Positions 18,181 through 26,975 of a stretch of DNA of 64,000 bases are shown one piece after another. Every line of letters begins with the position of its first letter. The stretch's first letter is position 1. Source of the stretch: Vibrio aerogenes (GTDB taxonomy: Bacteria; Pseudomonadota; Gammaproteobacteria; Enterobacterales; Vibrionaceae). The translations under genes and the position numbers were made by a program. The notes below the pieces were generated by a model, which saw only the letters and a program-made list of their open reading frames with translations, ran no database searches and was not told where the DNA came from. The stretch covers positions 496,001 to 560,000 of the forward strand of contig NZ_AP024862.1 in the NCBI RefSeq assembly GCF_024346755.1, given 5' to 3'.

Positions 18181-19310
18181 TCTGCCCGGACTTTGACCGG
18201 AAAGAATACCGAGCAAGCCCATGCGGTCAGGGGAATGGTCAAAACAATCCCGATACTGCCGGCCAGTGCATGGACAACGGCCATGGTGACTAATGGTGTA
18301 TTGAGAAACTGAATCACCGGCATGTCAAATCCCCATACCATCATCATTGTGGTCAGTGAACTTCCGGCAATCGCGAGAATCAGCGTATTGGTCATCGTGC
18401 CCATGATGTCGCGTCCGATATTCATACTGGCTTTGCGCAGTTGTGCCGGCGTCAGATTTGGATCGGCCTGACTCAGTTCGTGGTAAGAAGAGGAGATCGA
18501 GATCGCGACATCCATCACGGCTCCCAGTGCCGAAATCATAATGGCTGTAAACATTAACCAGCGGATCTGAATCGGGTGAGCTGTGGTGAGATAAACTATG
18601 TCTTCACCTTTATCGAGATAAATACCGGACAGATGTGCCATCTCGCCGAAAACCTGAGAAAATGCACCGGCGGCAATCACGCCGAGCAGGGTGCCAATCA
18701 TGGCACAAACGCTTTTATGGTTATAGCCGCAGACAAGAATATAATTAACGACAATTTTGATACCCATCAGGATAATGGTCAGCAACATGGGGTTCCATCC
18801 GGCGAAAATCGCCGGGATCAAAACCCCAACAACCAGTGCCGCGGTGAAGTAGAGAGAAATGACAGAATTGAGTCCTTCTTTTTTACCAAAACTCAGCAGC
18901 AATAACAGAAAGACGGCCAGCATGGTGTAAATGGCCGGAGAGCGTTTATGGTTAAATGCCCAATAATAAGATTGCCCGTTTTTCTTTACCCGGACCATCA
19001 TAATAAAGTGATCGCCTTCCTGAACGTAGACATTGTGCTGTCGGCTGAGCGGGTTCGAAATACGGACTTCTTTGCCTTTTTCTGCGCCTTCCAGTATTTC
19101 TGCCAAAAAGATTTGCCGGCCCGTCATCATTGAAGGGACATGTGGATCGGGAGCGACTTCCTGAGATTCCATCCGGGTGACTTTGGCTTCGACGAAATGC
19201 TGGATTAAAGGCGACTTTGGCCGGGCGCTTTCGCTCAGGCCGGGGGAAAAACAGAAAATTGCGGTGGAAATCAGTGCAATCATCATCGGAAAACTGTATT
19301 TCTTTATCAT
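18168..19310 (-). CDS. YibE/F-family membrane protein
   Basis: This 380-residue protein starts at MIKKYSFPMM (19310). It has an N-terminal signal/anchor, a beta-rich region of about 110 residues (VEAKVTRMESQEV to FIMMVRVKKNG), then about eight membrane helices. The family signature ISALGAVMDVAISISSS is present near residue 250. YibE/F proteins are widespread but biochemically uncharacterised; transport is presumed. The terminator of the upstream 5'-nucleotidase gene lies about 60 bp in front, so it has its own transcription start. Confidence 0.82.
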   Translation of the reverse strand: MIKKYSFPMMIALISTAIFCFSPGLSESARPKSPLIQHFVEAKVTRMESQEVAPDPHVPSMMTGRQIFLAEILEGAEKGKEVRISNPLSRQHNVYVQEGDHFIMMVRVKKNGQSYYWAFNHKRSPAIYTMLAVFLLLLLSFGKKEGLNSVISLYFTAALVVGVLIPAIFAGWNPMLLTIILMGIKIVVNYILVCGYNHKSVCAMIGTLLGVIAAGAFSQVFGEMAHLSGIYLDKGEDIVYLTTAHPIQIRWLMFTAIMISALGAVMDVAISISSSYHELSQADPNLTPAQLRKASMNIGRDIMGTMTNTLILAIAGSSLTTMMMVWGFDMPVIQFLNTPLVTMAVVHALAGSIGIVLTIPLTAWACSVFFPVKVRAEESC

Positions 19311-19370
19311 AACGGCTGCTTCAAATATGTAGAATTTATCCACTGGGGTTGATCGCGTCATCTGGCGATA

Positions 19371-19409
19371 AAAAATAAACCACGGCACATCACCAGGATG
19401 TGCCGTGCA
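19371..19409 (-). terminator. Terminator-like hairpin upstream of YibE/F
   Basis: Read on the minus strand, the stem CACGGCACATC/GATGTGCCGTG is followed by GGTTTATTTTTT. It probably ends transcription from the 5'-nucleotidase gene, read through the intervening repeat element. Confidence 0.65.
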
Positions 19410-19420
19410 AGATTATTGTT

Positions 19421-19571
19421 ATACCAATCTGTAAAATAAACTGATCATCTGGATGTGTCTGGTGGAGCAAACACACAAGGGCATGGATGCCCTTGTTGAA
19501 GCGCCCATGGAGGGCTTGAGCGGTTTGCGGAACCCGATATATCCAGATCAGAAAATGACTTAGAATGGTAT
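19421..19571. mobile_element. Non-coding 151-bp palindromic element (MITE-like)
   Basis: The ends are inverted (ATACCA at 19421, TGGTAT ending 19571), with inner inverted arms CTGATCATCTGGAT/ATCCAGATCAG and a central hairpin CAAGGGCATGGATGCCCTTG. There is no reading frame. The structure fits a miniature inverted-repeat element; no clear target duplication is visible. Confidence 0.5.
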
Positions 19572-19610
19572 TATTCCGGTCAGGGATGAAAAAGCCAGCA
19601 GGGCTTGATT

Positions 19611-19664
19611 ATCCGAAAAATCTTCATGATCCGAAAAATCTTAATTACCTGAAAAACCTTAATC
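19611..19664. repeat. Three 18-bp tandem repeats
   Basis: The units ATCCGAAAAATCTTCATG, ATCCGAAAAATCTTAATT and ACCTGAAAAACCTTAATC lie head to tail and overlap the stop codon of the 5'-nucleotidase gene. Confidence 0.75.
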
Positions 19665-21866
19665 ATTCGGGTTCGTGTTACAGGCTTCTGCTGTGCCCGT
19701 GCCGGATGACACGTAATCTGCATTCGCAAAGTAACTCTCCGTATTATCAGGATTCAGTGACACCGCAATGCCTGGGTATTTCGCGTTATCCCAGTCAATC
19801 TGAACACAGACTTGTTTATTTTGCAGTTTTTCCCACAGTGCCTGCCCGGCGCCGCCATCGGTGCGGGCTGCTTCAATCGCCGCATCCTGAACAAAGGACC
19901 AGTTCATATTGTCATCAAAACTATCGACATTGATTCCCTTATTCGTTTGCACATAGTCAGTCAGCATGTCACGTATCGCATAGACGGCATCATTCGTGGA
20001 TTCATAATACACATCATCACTGGTGGCCCAGCCGTAAGTTTGCAGCTGTGTACCAAAGCGATAATTGTTGACTGCCACTTTGTAAGTTGCAGTTTCATCG
20101 AATGCTTTACCGGCAATTTCAGAAATCTGAATGCGGGAGCCCGGATTAGTCACGGTGTAAGACCCATCGCTGTTCTTGGTCTGGCTGTAAGCATCTCCGG
20201 TTAAATCGACCGTATACTGAATGGTGCCGTCGAACTGATCATAGTTATAAGATTTCGCACCTTTGCGGAAAGAAACGGTGAGATCACCCTCGGTATATGG
20301 GTTAAAGTAGCTGTATGACCATTCCATGAATTTTTTCAGGTTTGCACCTGTCATATTGATGCCCATCAGCGTGTTGTCGTATTTATACAGCTCAGATGAT
20401 TTAGCTTTGGTATACGTTTCACCGTTGATCAGGTTGCTGTGGTCAGAGAACAGAGATGCAGCGGATACATCAGCCCCGGTTTTATCAAGCTGAACCTGAT
20501 TAATGAAATCCATCAGTGGTGTGTCATGAACCTTTGCATAATGAATGGTCGAGTAGAGACGACCCGCATCTGAGTCATATGTCTCGCCGGTTGCTTCGTC
20601 TTCATGACCTGTCGCAGATGGCGTGAAGTTGCCGGTGACTGTCCCCAGTTCTGCACTGGCGTCTGCCAGCGATTGTTGATGTACCCAGCTGTACTCATCA
20701 GATAAAGCTTGCTGATCCGCAACAGATTCATGGTCAGACTCTGAATAGGTATGCAGGTTCGCCAGGGTTGTGTCGACCATTTCCCATTGGCCACTGCTGT
20801 TTTTTTGCAACTGAATTGTCGCGGTTGCCAGCGCCCAGCCCCATTTGCCTGGTTCAATGATTTTTACATGGGTTGACCGGGCTGTTTCATCGTAAGTGCC
20901 TGAGACTGACTTATCTTCAGTGCCATGATCACTACCGCTGGTGGCAATATCTTCCCCGCTGTAGCTGCTGTTATAAGCATCCTTTTGTATTTCTTCGATG
21001 TACTCAGCATGTTCGTGTCCGGCAAAGATGACATCAAACTTATCGGCCAGTGCCGAAGCAATCGGATAGACCCCGGTTCCATAATCATTCCGGCCTAAAT
21101 GGAATGCCCCGATCACCACATCCGGGCTGTAATTTGCGATGGCGTCGTCGACTGCTGCCGTGACGGATGCCAGTTCATCTTCAAAAGACAGTTCTGCGAA
21201 ATGCTCAGGTGCAGAGGCTTCCCAGTTCGGCACGTAGGATGGTGTGACAGCAACAACAGCAACCGTGACACCTTTGATATTAAAGATCTGATAAGGCTTG
21301 AGATAATTAATATCCGTGTTTTCCCATTTGATATTACTGGAAATGACTGCGCCGCCGAAGTTCTCCAGATTACGGTCAACAAATGAGCGATCAAAGTTAA
21401 ATTCGTGGTTACCCGGAACCCAGACGTTAAAATCAAGTGAGTTGAGTGCGCTGACCATCGGGTGAGTTGGCAGGTCGTTGAATAACGAAGCCGAGTTGCC
21501 CTGCACGGTATCACCGATATCAATCAAAAGCGCATCAGCATCATTGGCCCGGACCTGATTGACGATCGTCCCAATCCGGGTTAAGCCTGCGTCTGCATCA
21601 TCAGAGAGCAGCGCATAATCATAGCCAAACAGCCGACCGTGTAAATCAGACGTTGCCCCAATGGTCAGGGTCACCGAATTATCGGTTGTTGCCGTGCCGA
21701 TGTGAACCACATCTGCCGTATTTGTGAGTGTTCTTCCGCTTGTTACACTGGATGTGTAAAGACTATCTGAGACGTTATTACCTGATGAGTCATCATCACA
21801 TCCTGCCAGTGCTGCAATCATTGCCAGTGCCAAAACACTTCTTTTGTGAATTATCATTTTTGTCAT
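19659..21866 (-). CDS. Secreted 5'-nucleotidase/2',3'-cyclic phosphodiesterase family lipoprotein
   Basis: This protein of about 735 residues has a lipoprotein signal (LALAMIAALAGCDDD). The calcineurin-like metallophosphatase domain (about 60-370) shows the metal motifs SDLHGRLFG, IDIGDTVQGN, VPGNHEFNFD and FAGHEHAEY. The 5'-nucleotidase C-terminal domain (about 430-680) includes NPYTEGDLTVSF and YKVAVNNYRFGT. Family members dephosphorylate extracellular nucleotides for phosphate and nucleoside salvage. An in-frame ATG at 21857 with GGA upstream is an alternative start. Tandem repeats overlap its stop. The Asp/Ser-rich linker after the lipobox is normal for surface lipoproteins. Confidence 0.88.
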   Translation of the reverse strand: MTKMIIHKRSVLALAMIAALAGCDDDSSGNNVSDSLYTSSVTSGRTLTNTADVVHIGTATTDNSVTLTIGATSDLHGRLFGYDYALLSDDADAGLTRIGTIVNQVRANDADALLIDIGDTVQGNSASLFNDLPTHPMVSALNSLDFNVWVPGNHEFNFDRSFVDRNLENFGGAVISSNIKWENTDINYLKPYQIFNIKGVTVAVVAVTPSYVPNWEASAPEHFAELSFEDELASVTAAVDDAIANYSPDVVIGAFHLGRNDYGTGVYPIASALADKFDVIFAGHEHAEYIEEIQKDAYNSSYSGEDIATSGSDHGTEDKSVSGTYDETARSTHVKIIEPGKWGWALATATIQLQKNSSGQWEMVDTTLANLHTYSESDHESVADQQALSDEYSWVHQQSLADASAELGTVTGNFTPSATGHEDEATGETYDSDAGRLYSTIHYAKVHDTPLMDFINQVQLDKTGADVSAASLFSDHSNLINGETYTKAKSSELYKYDNTLMGINMTGANLKKFMEWSYSYFNPYTEGDLTVSFRKGAKSYNYDQFDGTIQYTVDLTGDAYSQTKNSDGSYTVTNPGSRIQISEIAGKAFDETATYKVAVNNYRFGTQLQTYGWATSDDVYYESTNDAVYAIRDMLTDYVQTNKGINVDSFDDNMNWSFVQDAAIEAARTDGGAGQALWEKLQNKQVCVQIDWDNAKYPGIAVSLNPDNTESYFANADYVSSGTGTAEACNTNPND

Positions 21867-22095
21867 CCATTTGATAAAAAGCTAATTATTTTTATAAACA
21901 ATCTTTCCCATGAAAAGGGTATGGTCATTATGGTGACAAAATTTGAAGCAGTGATTACATAAATGAGAACGTTAAATGTATATTTTTATTAGTAATGGAC
22001 GGTTTTATAACCATTTTTTTATATCCCCTGCAAGCTGAGGTCGTTTGGGTATATAATCGGTTGTTCAGGGAATATAAAAAGAAGAGGATATTTTT

Positions 22096-22554
22096 TTGCA
22101 TTATCGTGAAGCCTGCCTGAATGACCTGCCAGTATTACTCGCTTTGGAACAATATATTATTGAGACCGAACGTCCGCTTGACCCTTTGCTTAAATCTGAA
22201 GGAGCCCGTTATTACGATCTGGAAGCACTGATCACTCATACCGACTCAGTTGTTATGGTTGCTGAAGAAAATGATGAAATTATTGCAACAGGTTATGCAA
22301 AAATCTGCCAGTCCGAGCCGTGGTACGCGCATGATTATCATACCTATCTTGGATTTATGTATGTCGCAGAGCAATACCGGGGGCAGGGACTGAATCAGGA
22401 TATGATGACTATTTTGAAAGACTGGAGCCAAAACAAAGGCATTCACCATCTGTATCTGGAAGTTTATACGGATAAAGCGCATGCCATCCGGGCCTACGAA
22501 AAAGCTGGCTTTACCCCGCATGTACTGGAAATGCGGCTAAATCTGGATGACTAA
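22096..22554 (+). CDS. GNAT N-acetyltransferase
   Basis: This 152-residue GNAT enzyme starts at TTG 22096 (read as Met, HYREACLNDLPVLLALEQYI) with AAGAGGA 7 bp upstream. The acetyl-CoA site is VAEQYRGQGLNQDMM and the C-terminal YEKAGFTPHVLEMRL is typical. The mid-part GYAKICQSEPWYAHDYHTYLG is like acetyltransferases close to aminoglycoside or peptide acetylases, but the acceptor is unknown. It stands alone, with a half-copy of the TATACCC palindrome just upstream (about 22020-22055). Confidence 0.82.
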   Translation: MHYREACLNDLPVLLALEQYIIETERPLDPLLKSEGARYYDLEALITHTDSVVMVAEENDEIIATGYAKICQSEPWYAHDYHTYLGFMYVAEQYRGQGLNQDMMTILKDWSQNKGIHHLYLEVYTDKAHAIRAYEKAGFTPHVLEMRLNLDD

Positions 22555-22798
22555 TCCTGAGTTGTCCGTATTCCTCTGCCAAATATGCAACATAACTTTA
22601 CCCCATCAAATGCACAATCTTGCGGCCACAGGCCTTGGTATCTGTGGTGAGTTGTGCTAATTAGTTAAATATCAGAAAGCAATTTATTACCTTTTGTGAC
22701 AACTTTTTGCTTTGTGCGGCGATAGATACCTGTGAGTTGAGTCAGTACAGCAGGACAACATTTTATCGTCTGATTGTGTTTAATAAAAAGGTAAGCCC

Positions 22799-23035
22799 AT
22801 GTCTGTTACAACGACTGAAAATAAATTCTGCAAAAAATGTGGTGAAGAAACAACGCATATTGTTGTACTGGTCAGAAATCAAAGCCCATATGAAGGCGAT
22901 GCAAACCGCAACAGGAAAGAGTTTCTTTCCGGTTTTCTTAAAGGCAGCGTCGCGGGTGCTTTTTGCGCATCCATGGATGAATTTTCCCGGCATGTGATTT
23001 GTGAAAAGTGCGGTGAAAAAACGATAGAAGCGTAA
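22799..23035 (+). CDS. Small protein with two CxxC zinc-ribbon halves
   Basis: This 78-residue protein has FCKKCGEETTH at the N-terminus and VICEKCGEKTIEA at the C-terminus, four cysteines that can bind one zinc as a ribbon. The middle contains a GFLKGSVAGAF segment that may be a short amphipathic or membrane-dipping helix. AAAAGG precedes the ATG. No family is recognised beyond the zinc ribbon. A strong terminator follows, so it is a monocistronic gene. Confidence 0.7.
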   Translation: MSVTTTENKFCKKCGEETTHIVVLVRNQSPYEGDANRNRKEFLSGFLKGSVAGAFCASMDEFSRHVICEKCGEKTIEA

Positions 23036-23052
23036 ATATGAGTGACACATCG

Positions 23053-23085
23053 AACAGGGGAGAATGAATTCTCCCCTGTTTTTTT
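23053..23085 (+). terminator. Strong terminator after the zinc-ribbon gene
   Basis: The 12-bp stem AACAGGGGAGAA/TTCTCCCCTGTT has a 4-nt loop and is followed by seven T. Confidence 0.9.
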
Positions 23086-23195
23086 ATGATTGAACGCGCA
23101 TTGATACCAGAATGACCCCGAAAGTTGCTCGTTTTTTGTTCATAATAAAACGGCCGGACAGCAATCGATTTGCTGTTGTGCCCGGCTGAGAAACA

Positions 23196-23270
23196 GTTCT
23201 TATCAGTAAGAAATGGTTTTTATCAGTAAGAAATAGTTCGCATCAGTAAGAAATAATGCTTATCAACAGA
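23196..23270. repeat. 20-bp tandem repeats (3.7 copies)
   Basis: Units of the form GTTCTTATCAGTAAGAAATG start at 23196, 23216, 23236 and (partial) 23256. They lie directly upstream of the 23292 gene. Confidence 0.8.
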
Positions 23271-23291
23271 TACATATAAGGCAGGTCTATC

Positions 23292-23675
23292 ATGGTAACC
23301 GTAAAAATCAGATGTCGGGAGAATGATCGTTATATCCGCTGTGATTCTGATCATCAATGGTGTTATGCCAATGCATCCCGGTCAGATGCGCTTCGGTTTG
23401 AGAAAATTGAAATCGCTCATGATCTGGTGATTCTGAAAGTCGCTGGTGAACAGACCTTTCTGAATTACCGCCCGGCGACCGGTGCCGTTAAGATTTTTAG
23501 AGAAGAAGCCGTATGGAAATTAAACCGGCATGGCGGTGGGTCATATTCATTGAGAAGCCTGCCAACCGAAGAATATATGGGAATATGGAACGACGGTGTG
23601 AATGAACTCTACGTCAGAGATATGATGATGCCGGAATGCCGGACATGTCAGTTTATCTTAGAGCCGGTCTGCTGA
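23292..23675 (+). CDS. Hypothetical protein, possibly beta-trefoil-like
   Basis: This 127-residue soluble protein has no signal peptide. The spacing of segments (KIRCRENDRYIRCDS, FEKIEIAHDLVILKVAGEQTFLNY, GGGSYSLRSLPTEEYMGIWND) and the pattern of alternating hydrophobics suggest repeated beta hairpins, as in fascin/actin-crosslinking-like trefoils. That is a structural guess, not a family match. It lies between two sets of short tandem repeats (23196-23270 and 23695-23758). Function unknown. Confidence 0.6.
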   Translation: MVTVKIRCRENDRYIRCDSDHQWCYANASRSDALRFEKIEIAHDLVILKVAGEQTFLNYRPATGAVKIFREEAVWKLNRHGGGSYSLRSLPTEEYMGIWNDGVNELYVRDMMMPECRTCQFILEPVC

Positions 23676-23694
23676 TTTCTGTGGCCGGTTCGTC

Positions 23695-23758
23695 TGCGTG
23701 ACAGCAATACCTCGTGACAACAATACCGTGTGACAATAATACCGCGTGACAACCATAT
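23695..23758. repeat. Four 16-bp tandem repeats
   Basis: Units of the type CTCGTGACAACAATAC start at 23695, 23711, 23727 and 23743, just after the stop of the preceding gene. Confidence 0.8.
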
Positions 23759-23871
23759 CAACCGCCTGATAAGTGATACCAAACTGATACTGCGCGACGA
23801 TCAGGTTTTTTGTACGATGAGCAGGCTAAACGGGATCATGCAGGAGCGAGATCCGGAATTTTCATACGAAA

Positions 23872-23898
23872 ACCGGGCCTTTACCGGCCCGGTTCACT
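23872..23898. terminator. Bidirectional terminator-like hairpin
   Basis: The stem AACCGGGCC/GGCCCGGTT is flanked by A-rich and T-rich runs. It lies between a plus-strand gene and the SulP gene on the minus strand and could serve both. Confidence 0.6.
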
Positions 23899-23922
23899 TT
23901 TTCAGGTCGCTGCGTATGGTTT

Positions 23923-25611
23923 TCAGGTCGCCGGGTATGGTTGAGTGGTTATGTCATGATCTGCATTTGAATACTGATTCAGCGCATACTGAAGTGCCGG
24001 ATTAAATTCCCGGAAGTAGTGTTCCTGACCAATTAAGCTGATGATACCAGCCCGGCGCAGTTTATAGTCCACCCGGGCATTGGCTCCGGAAATGATAATT
24101 GTGACGCCTTTTTGCCGGAAACTCTGAATCATATCTTCCAGCGCCTGCAGTCCGGTAATGTCCATAAAGGGAACCCATTTTAACCGGATAATCAGCAGCG
24201 TCGGTAAATCCTGAATGCTGCTCATCACCTTGTCAAAGGAATCTGCGGCGGCAAAGAAAAATGGCCCTTCCAGTGCGTAAACCGCAATTTCTTTAGGTAG
24301 CTGATTCTGCCCGTATTCCCGGAGCGGATCGCTTAAATCGTCAGTGGTGCTGGCTTTCACTTCCACACTGGATGCCATGCGTTTTACAAAGTGAATCACG
24401 GAAATAATCACCCCGATATTAACTGCCACAACCAGATCTGTGAATACTGTCAGGGTGAATGTCACCAGTAAGATACAAACATCAGCCAGCGGTGCCCGCT
24501 TGATGAGTTTGATAAAGTGTTTGACCTCGCTCATGTTCCAGGCAACCACGAACAAGATGGCGCTCAGGGTCGCCAGCGGAATATGTGTCGCCAGCGGTGC
24601 GAGCAGTAACAGAATGGCGATGAGCGTCAGTGCGTGAACAATCCCGGATAACGGACTGTTCCCCCCATTGCGGATATTGGTTGCTGTCCGGGCAATTGCA
24701 CCGGTGGCTGCGATTCCGCCAAACATGGGAGAGATCAGATTGGCGAGTCCCTGACCCATCAGTTCCTGATTCGAGTTGTGCCGGGTGCCTGCCATTCCAT
24801 CGGCGACGACCGCAGAGAGCAAGGATTCAATTGCGCCCAGCATGGCGATTGCGAACGCTGGCCCAATCAGTTCAATCATGGCTGAAAAACTGAGATGAGG
24901 CAGTGCAAAACCCGGTAATCCGTCCGGAATACCACCAAACGCGGTCCCGATAGTCCGCACTTCATTCAGTCCGGCAAAGTAATGCAGCGATGTTGCTGCA
25001 ACTAAAGCCATCAAAGGACCGGGAATTCTGCTGACTTTGGGAATCTTCGGCAGGAAAATGACAATCGCTAAAGAGAATAATGCCAGACCGGTGGTTTGCC
25101 AGTTGAGTTGCGGGAATACATGCAACAGAGCAATTAATTTTTGATGAAAATGTTCACCGCTGACTGAGGGCAGGCCAAAGAATTCACGCCATTGTCCAAC
25201 CCAGATAATGACGCCAATGCCGCTGGTAAATCCGATGATCACCGGCGCCGGGATAAACCGGATGACGCTGCCCAGCTTCAACAGACCAAATAAAAACAGA
25301 ATCACGCCTGCCATCATGGTAGCGATTTGTAACCCCAGAATGCCGTGCTGATGCACAATACCTGAGAGTAAGACGATAAAGGCCCCGGTCGGACCGGCGA
25401 TTTGGATTCGGGAGCCACCAAAAAGGGAAACAATGATACCGGCAGTAATCGCGGTATAAAGCCCCTGTTCAGGTTTCACTCCGGAGGCTATAGCAAAAGC
25501 CATGGCAAGTGGTAAAGCGACCACGCCCACAATGATTCCAGCGCTGATATTTTTTAGCCAGTGGGAAGGATGAAGGAGTCCCGCTTTGTACGATTCGTAA
25601 AATGCAAACAT
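23923..25611 (-). CDS. SulP-family anion transporter with STAS domain
   Basis: The start is taken at MFAFYESYKAGLLHPSHWLKNISAG (25611), giving about 562 residues; a longer reading to 25686 lacks support. The membrane part has the SulP signatures AGIIVGVVALPLAMAFAIASG, GGSRIQIAGPTGAFIVLLS and GMAGTRHNSNQELMGQGLAN. The C-terminal cytosolic STAS domain (about residues 430-545) includes LLIIRLKWVPFMDITGLQAL. SulP proteins move sulfate, bicarbonate or other anions by cotransport or exchange; the ion cannot be told. No partner gene such as a carbonic anhydrase is adjacent. Confidence 0.88.
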   Translation of the reverse strand: MFAFYESYKAGLLHPSHWLKNISAGIIVGVVALPLAMAFAIASGVKPEQGLYTAITAGIIVSLFGGSRIQIAGPTGAFIVLLSGIVHQHGILGLQIATMMAGVILFLFGLLKLGSVIRFIPAPVIIGFTSGIGVIIWVGQWREFFGLPSVSGEHFHQKLIALLHVFPQLNWQTTGLALFSLAIVIFLPKIPKVSRIPGPLMALVAATSLHYFAGLNEVRTIGTAFGGIPDGLPGFALPHLSFSAMIELIGPAFAIAMLGAIESLLSAVVADGMAGTRHNSNQELMGQGLANLISPMFGGIAATGAIARTATNIRNGGNSPLSGIVHALTLIAILLLLAPLATHIPLATLSAILFVVAWNMSEVKHFIKLIKRAPLADVCILLVTFTLTVFTDLVVAVNIGVIISVIHFVKRMASSVEVKASTTDDLSDPLREYGQNQLPKEIAVYALEGPFFFAAADSFDKVMSSIQDLPTLLIIRLKWVPFMDITGLQALEDMIQSFRQKGVTIIISGANARVDYKLRRAGIISLIGQEHYFREFNPALQYALNQYSNADHDITTQPYPAT

Positions 25612-25686
25612 ATGATTACAACCACACAAAGAGAAAAGAGGAGGTGATCTTACATCGATTCTATGCATTGTAAAGTGATTCATCAT

Positions 25687-25993
25687 ATTTAACTTATTGA
25701 TTTTATTTATTTATAATATATTTTATATATTAAAATGAATAAGTGTTGAGTTGCATTTTTTTAAGTTTTTATTGTGAAAACAGCAAAGCCTTCATACGCT
25801 ATATAAGCAGGAATAATAAAAAAAGCAGGAAAGATAAAACTGAATAACAGCATTGTCGCCCCTTTCTGCAAACCGGACCTGATCAGTGGCCGGTTAATCT
25901 TTACTTCCTGACATCACATATTTCTGCCCTCCGGATGAAAGTGCACGCACAGCCTGATAGATTATCGTCCTGAACTCAAAAGGAAAATCAGTG
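25687..25993. other. Intergenic region upstream of SulP and the small membrane protein
   Basis: A+T-rich, with the promoters of two divergent genes presumably inside. AAAAGGAAA near 25979 is the ribosome site of the 25994 gene. I see no repeat or hairpin. Confidence 0.35.
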
Positions 25994-26440
25994 ATGTCAA
26001 CAATGAATCAATGTGCGCAACCTTCTCAGGTTTCAACGGCAGTCAGGCTGCTCTATTTTACGATATTACTTGGCGTTATCAGGCTCATTCTCGAACCGGA
26101 ATGGCTGCATGGTCAAATGCCTCTCGGCGCAGTCCTGACGATTCAGGCATTTTCAATTGCGATTGTCGGCATGATTGTTTATATGATTAGCCGGGGGAAA
26201 CACTGGGCAAGAATTGTGTTCCTGATCCTGTTTATTCCTGGGTTGCCGCTTGCCATTATGCCTTTGATTCACTCGTTATCGGCAAACCCTTTTTCCGGCA
26301 TACTGGGTGTTTTGCAGACGGTCGGTCAGATTGCGGCGGCTGCTTTATTGTTTCACCGGGAATCTTCCGCGTGGTTTCAGGCAATGAAAACGGGTGTTCA
26401 GACTGCGGATCATCCGCCAAAGACAGAAAGTCCGGGATAA
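25994..26440 (+). CDS. Four-helix inner-membrane protein
   Basis: This 148-residue protein starts MSTMNQCAQPSQVSTAVRLLYF after AAAAGGAAA. Four hydrophobic helices (about 17-35, 45-65, 72-92, 105-125) and a short polar tail match the general layout of small DoxX/DUF-type membrane proteins, but I do not recognise the family. A GGCCGG hairpin terminator follows 55 bp after the stop. Confidence 0.6.
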   Translation: MSTMNQCAQPSQVSTAVRLLYFTILLGVIRLILEPEWLHGQMPLGAVLTIQAFSIAIVGMIVYMISRGKHWARIVFLILFIPGLPLAIMPLIHSLSANPFSGILGVLQTVGQIAAAALLFHRESSAWFQAMKTGVQTADHPPKTESPG

Positions 26441-26493
26441 TCTTCCGGAAAATTGACAATAAATGACCAAAGCATACGATTTCAAAATGCTCA

Positions 26494-26521
26494 TGGGGCC
26501 GGAAGTATCCGGCCTCTTTTG
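26494..26521 (+). terminator. Terminator after the small membrane protein
   Basis: The stem GGCCGG/CCGGCC with AAGTAT loop is followed by TCTTTT. Confidence 0.7.
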
Positions 26522-26975
26522 GCGTTTCTGTTCTTATTTTAGTCCTTATTCCATATATGAGAAATATGATTTCATAATGCTGTTGTTCTTATTTCTGGCC
26601 GGTAAAAGTAATAAAAATGTCGATATCCACTTATAAATGCGCCTAACTTCATAAAATTAACATCAATTACTTATTGTTTTGTATAGAGTGGTTTCATTGA
26701 CGTTAATCAATGTCTTGTGTAATTTGACCTTATATTCACGAGGGATAACTGTCTTATTCCGGTTCGAATCTGGTTTTTTCTGTACTTTGACTGGATGGCA
26801 CCAGATGTGTATACCGGACCAACGGGTTGCTCAGACCCGGATCACGATAAAGCTTCATAAAATTTGTCCGGTGACTCATCTGACATTGTCTGTAAGTTTT
26901 CCTGCGGTTCTTTGCGGACAGACTCAATTTATCCCCCGTTGATTTTCAGTCTTATCATATGGGAGAGAACAAACG
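26522..26975. other. Long leader region of the FdhF/YdeP-like gene
   Basis: There is no convincing gene in this stretch. It includes the FNR-like box at 26697-26710 and otherwise A+T-rich sequence. The ribosome site GGGAGAG lies about 10 bp before ATG 26976. Confidence 0.4.
26697..26710. promoter_or_regulatory. FNR-box-like palindrome
   Basis: TTGACGTTAATCAA matches the FNR consensus TTGAT-N4-ATCAA at nine of ten positions. It lies 266 bp before a molybdopterin oxidoreductase gene, a class often induced without oxygen. The distance is long, so the role is uncertain. Confidence 0.35.

Noticed and set aside
26679..26942. An 87-residue frame upstream of the YdeP-like gene
   Set aside because: No ribosome site, no domain, odd composition; it looks like leader sequence.
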